From Mycolicibacterium sediminis (lineage in GTDB: Bacteria; Actinomycetota; Actinomycetes; Mycobacteriales; Mycobacteriaceae), in assembly GCF_010731735.1 (NCBI RefSeq), contig NZ_AP022588.1, forward strand, positions 3,658,001 to 3,722,000: a stretch of 64,000 nt of DNA. Direction: 5' to 3'. Below the pieces are notes generated by a model. The model ran no database searches. It saw nothing but the letters and a program-made list of their open reading frames with translations, and was not told the DNA's origin. Below are positions 62,840 through 64,000 of this stretch, piece by piece (within the stretch, counting starts at the first letter, position 1; every line of letters starts with the position of its first letter). The translations under genes and the position numbers were made by a program.

Positions 62840-64000
62840 GCGACGTGACGCTGGAGGTCACCGTCGGCGACGCCGCGAACGGCGGCAGCTGCATCGCCCG
62901 CCACGACGGCCGGGTGATCTTCACGCGATACGCCCTGCCGGGGGAACGGGTCGTCGCCCGGGTGACCGACGAGCGCGCGAAGCTGTGGCACGCGTCGGCG
63001 ATCGAGATCCTCGACCCGTCGCCCGACCGGGTGGACTCGCTGTGCCCGATCGCCGGCGTGGACGGGTCGGGGTGCTGCGACCTCGCGTTCGCCGATCCCG
63101 CGGCGGCACGGCGGATCAAGGGCGACGTCGTGGCCAACCAGCTGGGCAGGCTCGGCGGGTTCGAGTGGTCGGGCCCGGCCGAGGCGGTCGACGACGACGG
63201 CGCCACCGGGTGGCGCACCCGGGTGCGGCTGGACACGACGTCCGGCGGCAGGGCCGGCTTCCACCGCTACCACAGCGCCGAGCTGGTCACCGACCTGCGA
63301 TGCGCGCAGCTACCCGACGGCATGCTGGACGGACTGGACGGCCCGCGGTGGCCCGCCGGGGCGGAACTGCACGTCGCCGTCGACGACGACGGCGTCCGCC
63401 ACGTCGTCCAGACCGGCCCGAAGGCCAAGCGCGACAAGCCCTCTCCGACGCAGGTCGTCGAGGGACGCTACGAGGCGGTGCAGCGGGTGGGGAACCGCGA
63501 GTGGCACGTTCCGGTCACCGCGTTCTGGCAGGCCCACCGCGGCGCGGCCACGCTGTACAGCGACCTGGTCGCGAGGTACGCCCGGCTCGAACCCGGCATG
63601 ACGGCGTGGGACCTGTACGGCGGCGCGGGTGTCTTCGCCGCGGTCATGGCCGACGCGGTGGGGGAGACGGGCAGCGTGCTCACCGTGGACACCTCACGCG
63701 GCTCGGCGCGCGCGGCGCGTGCCGCCTTGGCCGACGTCGGGTGGGTGCAGGTGGTCACCGAGTCGGTGCGTCGCGCGCTGTCCGCGCAACCCGACCGGGC
63801 GGACGTCGCCGTGCTCGATCCGCCGCGCACCGGCGCCGGGCGCGAGATCATCGAGCAGCTGGCGTCGGCCGGTGTGCCGCGCATCGTCCACATCGGTTGT
63901 GAGGCAGCGTCATTCGCACGGGACGTCGGCCTGTACCTGGCGAACGGCTACGAGGTCGAGGAGCTGCGCGTCTTCGACTCGTTCCCCCTGACCCACCACG
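62836..64000 (+). CDS. Class I SAM-dependent RNA methyltransferase (TrmA/RlmC/RlmD-like), cut by the window edge
   Basis: About 388 residues are visible and the end is missing. An N-terminal TRAM domain (LEVTVGDAANGGSCIARHDG) leads to a cysteine patch LCPIAGVDGSGCCDLAFADP that differs from the CxxxxxCxxC cluster of RlmD/RumA, where one Cys is displaced. The SAM site is TAWDLYGGAGVFAAVMADAV, with VAVLDPPRTGAGREIIEQL and the catalytic Cys in RIVHIGCEAASFARDVGLY. It makes 5-methyluridine in RNA; rRNA or tRNA target not known (Rv2689c). ATG 62836 overlaps the permease stop. Confidence 0.9.
   Translation, partial: MSDVTLEVTVGDAANGGSCIARHDGRVIFTRYALPGERVVARVTDERAKLWHASAIEILDPSPDRVDSLCPIAGVDGSGCCDLAFADPAAARRIKGDVVANQLGRLGGFEWSGPAEAVDDDGATGWRTRVRLDTTSGGRAGFHRYHSAELVTDLRCAQLPDGMLDGLDGPRWPAGAELHVAVDDDGVRHVVQTGPKAKRDKPSPTQVVEGRYEAVQRVGNREWHVPVTAFWQAHRGAATLYSDLVARYARLEPGMTAWDLYGGAGVFAAVMADAVGETGSVLTVDTSRGSARAARAALADVGWVQVVTESVRRALSAQPDRADVAVLDPPRTGAGREIIEQLASAGVPRIVHIGCEAASFARDVGLYLANGYEVEELRVFDSFPLTHH

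Noticed and set aside
1..64000. tRNA, rRNA, CRISPR arrays, insertion sequences, prophage or attachment sites
   Set aside because: I saw no cloverleaf with CCA-type acceptor, no regular repeat-spacer array, no transposase or integrase motif and no flanking direct repeats.

Overview
This is a roughly 70% GC chromosomal window from a mycobacterium, most likely a fast-growing Mycolicibacterium-type species. The evidence is gene content and order. Running left to right, the genes follow, as I remember it, the M. tuberculosis block from Rv2750 down to Rv2689c: SDR/monooxygenase pair, ftsK, argA, pgsA3, clgR-pspA-pspM, ephG, glycosyltransferase, DUF3046, recA-recX, miaB, DUF349, LigB-like, miaA, dapF, hflX, fadE20, LGFP protein, lexA, chiZ, nrdR, PhzF, hydrolase, PAC2, sthA, DUF4192, ideR, sigB, small DUF genes, sigA, ppgK, suhB, cei, DUF4193, DUF3093, dut, DUF3710, hydrolase, OB-fold, DUF3159, ceoC/ceoB, APC permease and an RNA methyltransferase. 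There are no PE/PPE genes, and recA has no intein. I saw no tRNA, rRNA, CRISPR array or insertion sequence.

Layout: 1-2731 holds the end of a glutaryl-CoA dehydrogenase gene and a fused E1 2-oxoacid dehydrogenase. 2728-6141 holds a mycofactocin-type SDR, a small monooxygenase and a SulP-STAS-carbonic anhydrase fusion. 6328-12338 covers DNA translocation (FtsK), arginine and phospholipid synthesis and the phage-shock (Psp) envelope-stress operon. 12340-15938 ends in recA-recX with two DNA-damage promoters. 15960-21171 is an accessory stretch compared with M. tuberculosis: a VOC/GNAT pair of lower GC, a possible gene remnant, two small membrane proteins and a gluABCD-type ABC importer. 21303-29850 is a core run of tRNA-modification, lysine/peptidoglycan and GTPase genes. 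29844-35588 holds a molybdopterin oxidoreductase (an insertion relative to M. tuberculosis), fadE20 and an LGFP-repeat protein. 35595-37490 is the lexA/chiZ/nrdR regulatory cluster with several SOS-box-like sites. 37498-50947 runs from PhzF to sigA and includes ideR and sigB. 51293-64000 is housekeeping plus K+ regulation, with an inserted MFS pump.

Common themes are stress and DNA-damage control. LexA, RecA, RecX and ChiZ lie in one window. Promoters matching the SigE consensus precede both clgR and sigB. SigA, SigB and IdeR are all present. A second theme is promoter architecture. At least 17 genes carry a TANNNT -10 hexamer 6-7 nt before an ATG or GTG start, the signature of leaderless mycobacterial transcripts, and I used it to fix many starts. 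In two cases the -10 hexamer contains the stop codon of the preceding gene, and at dut two -10 elements on opposite strands share two bases. I found no clearly new multi-gene system. The best leads are the GCDH-E1 pair, the promoter geometry, the SOS-box cluster, a Psp operon without PspN, and a perfect 22-bp inverted repeat after ftsK.
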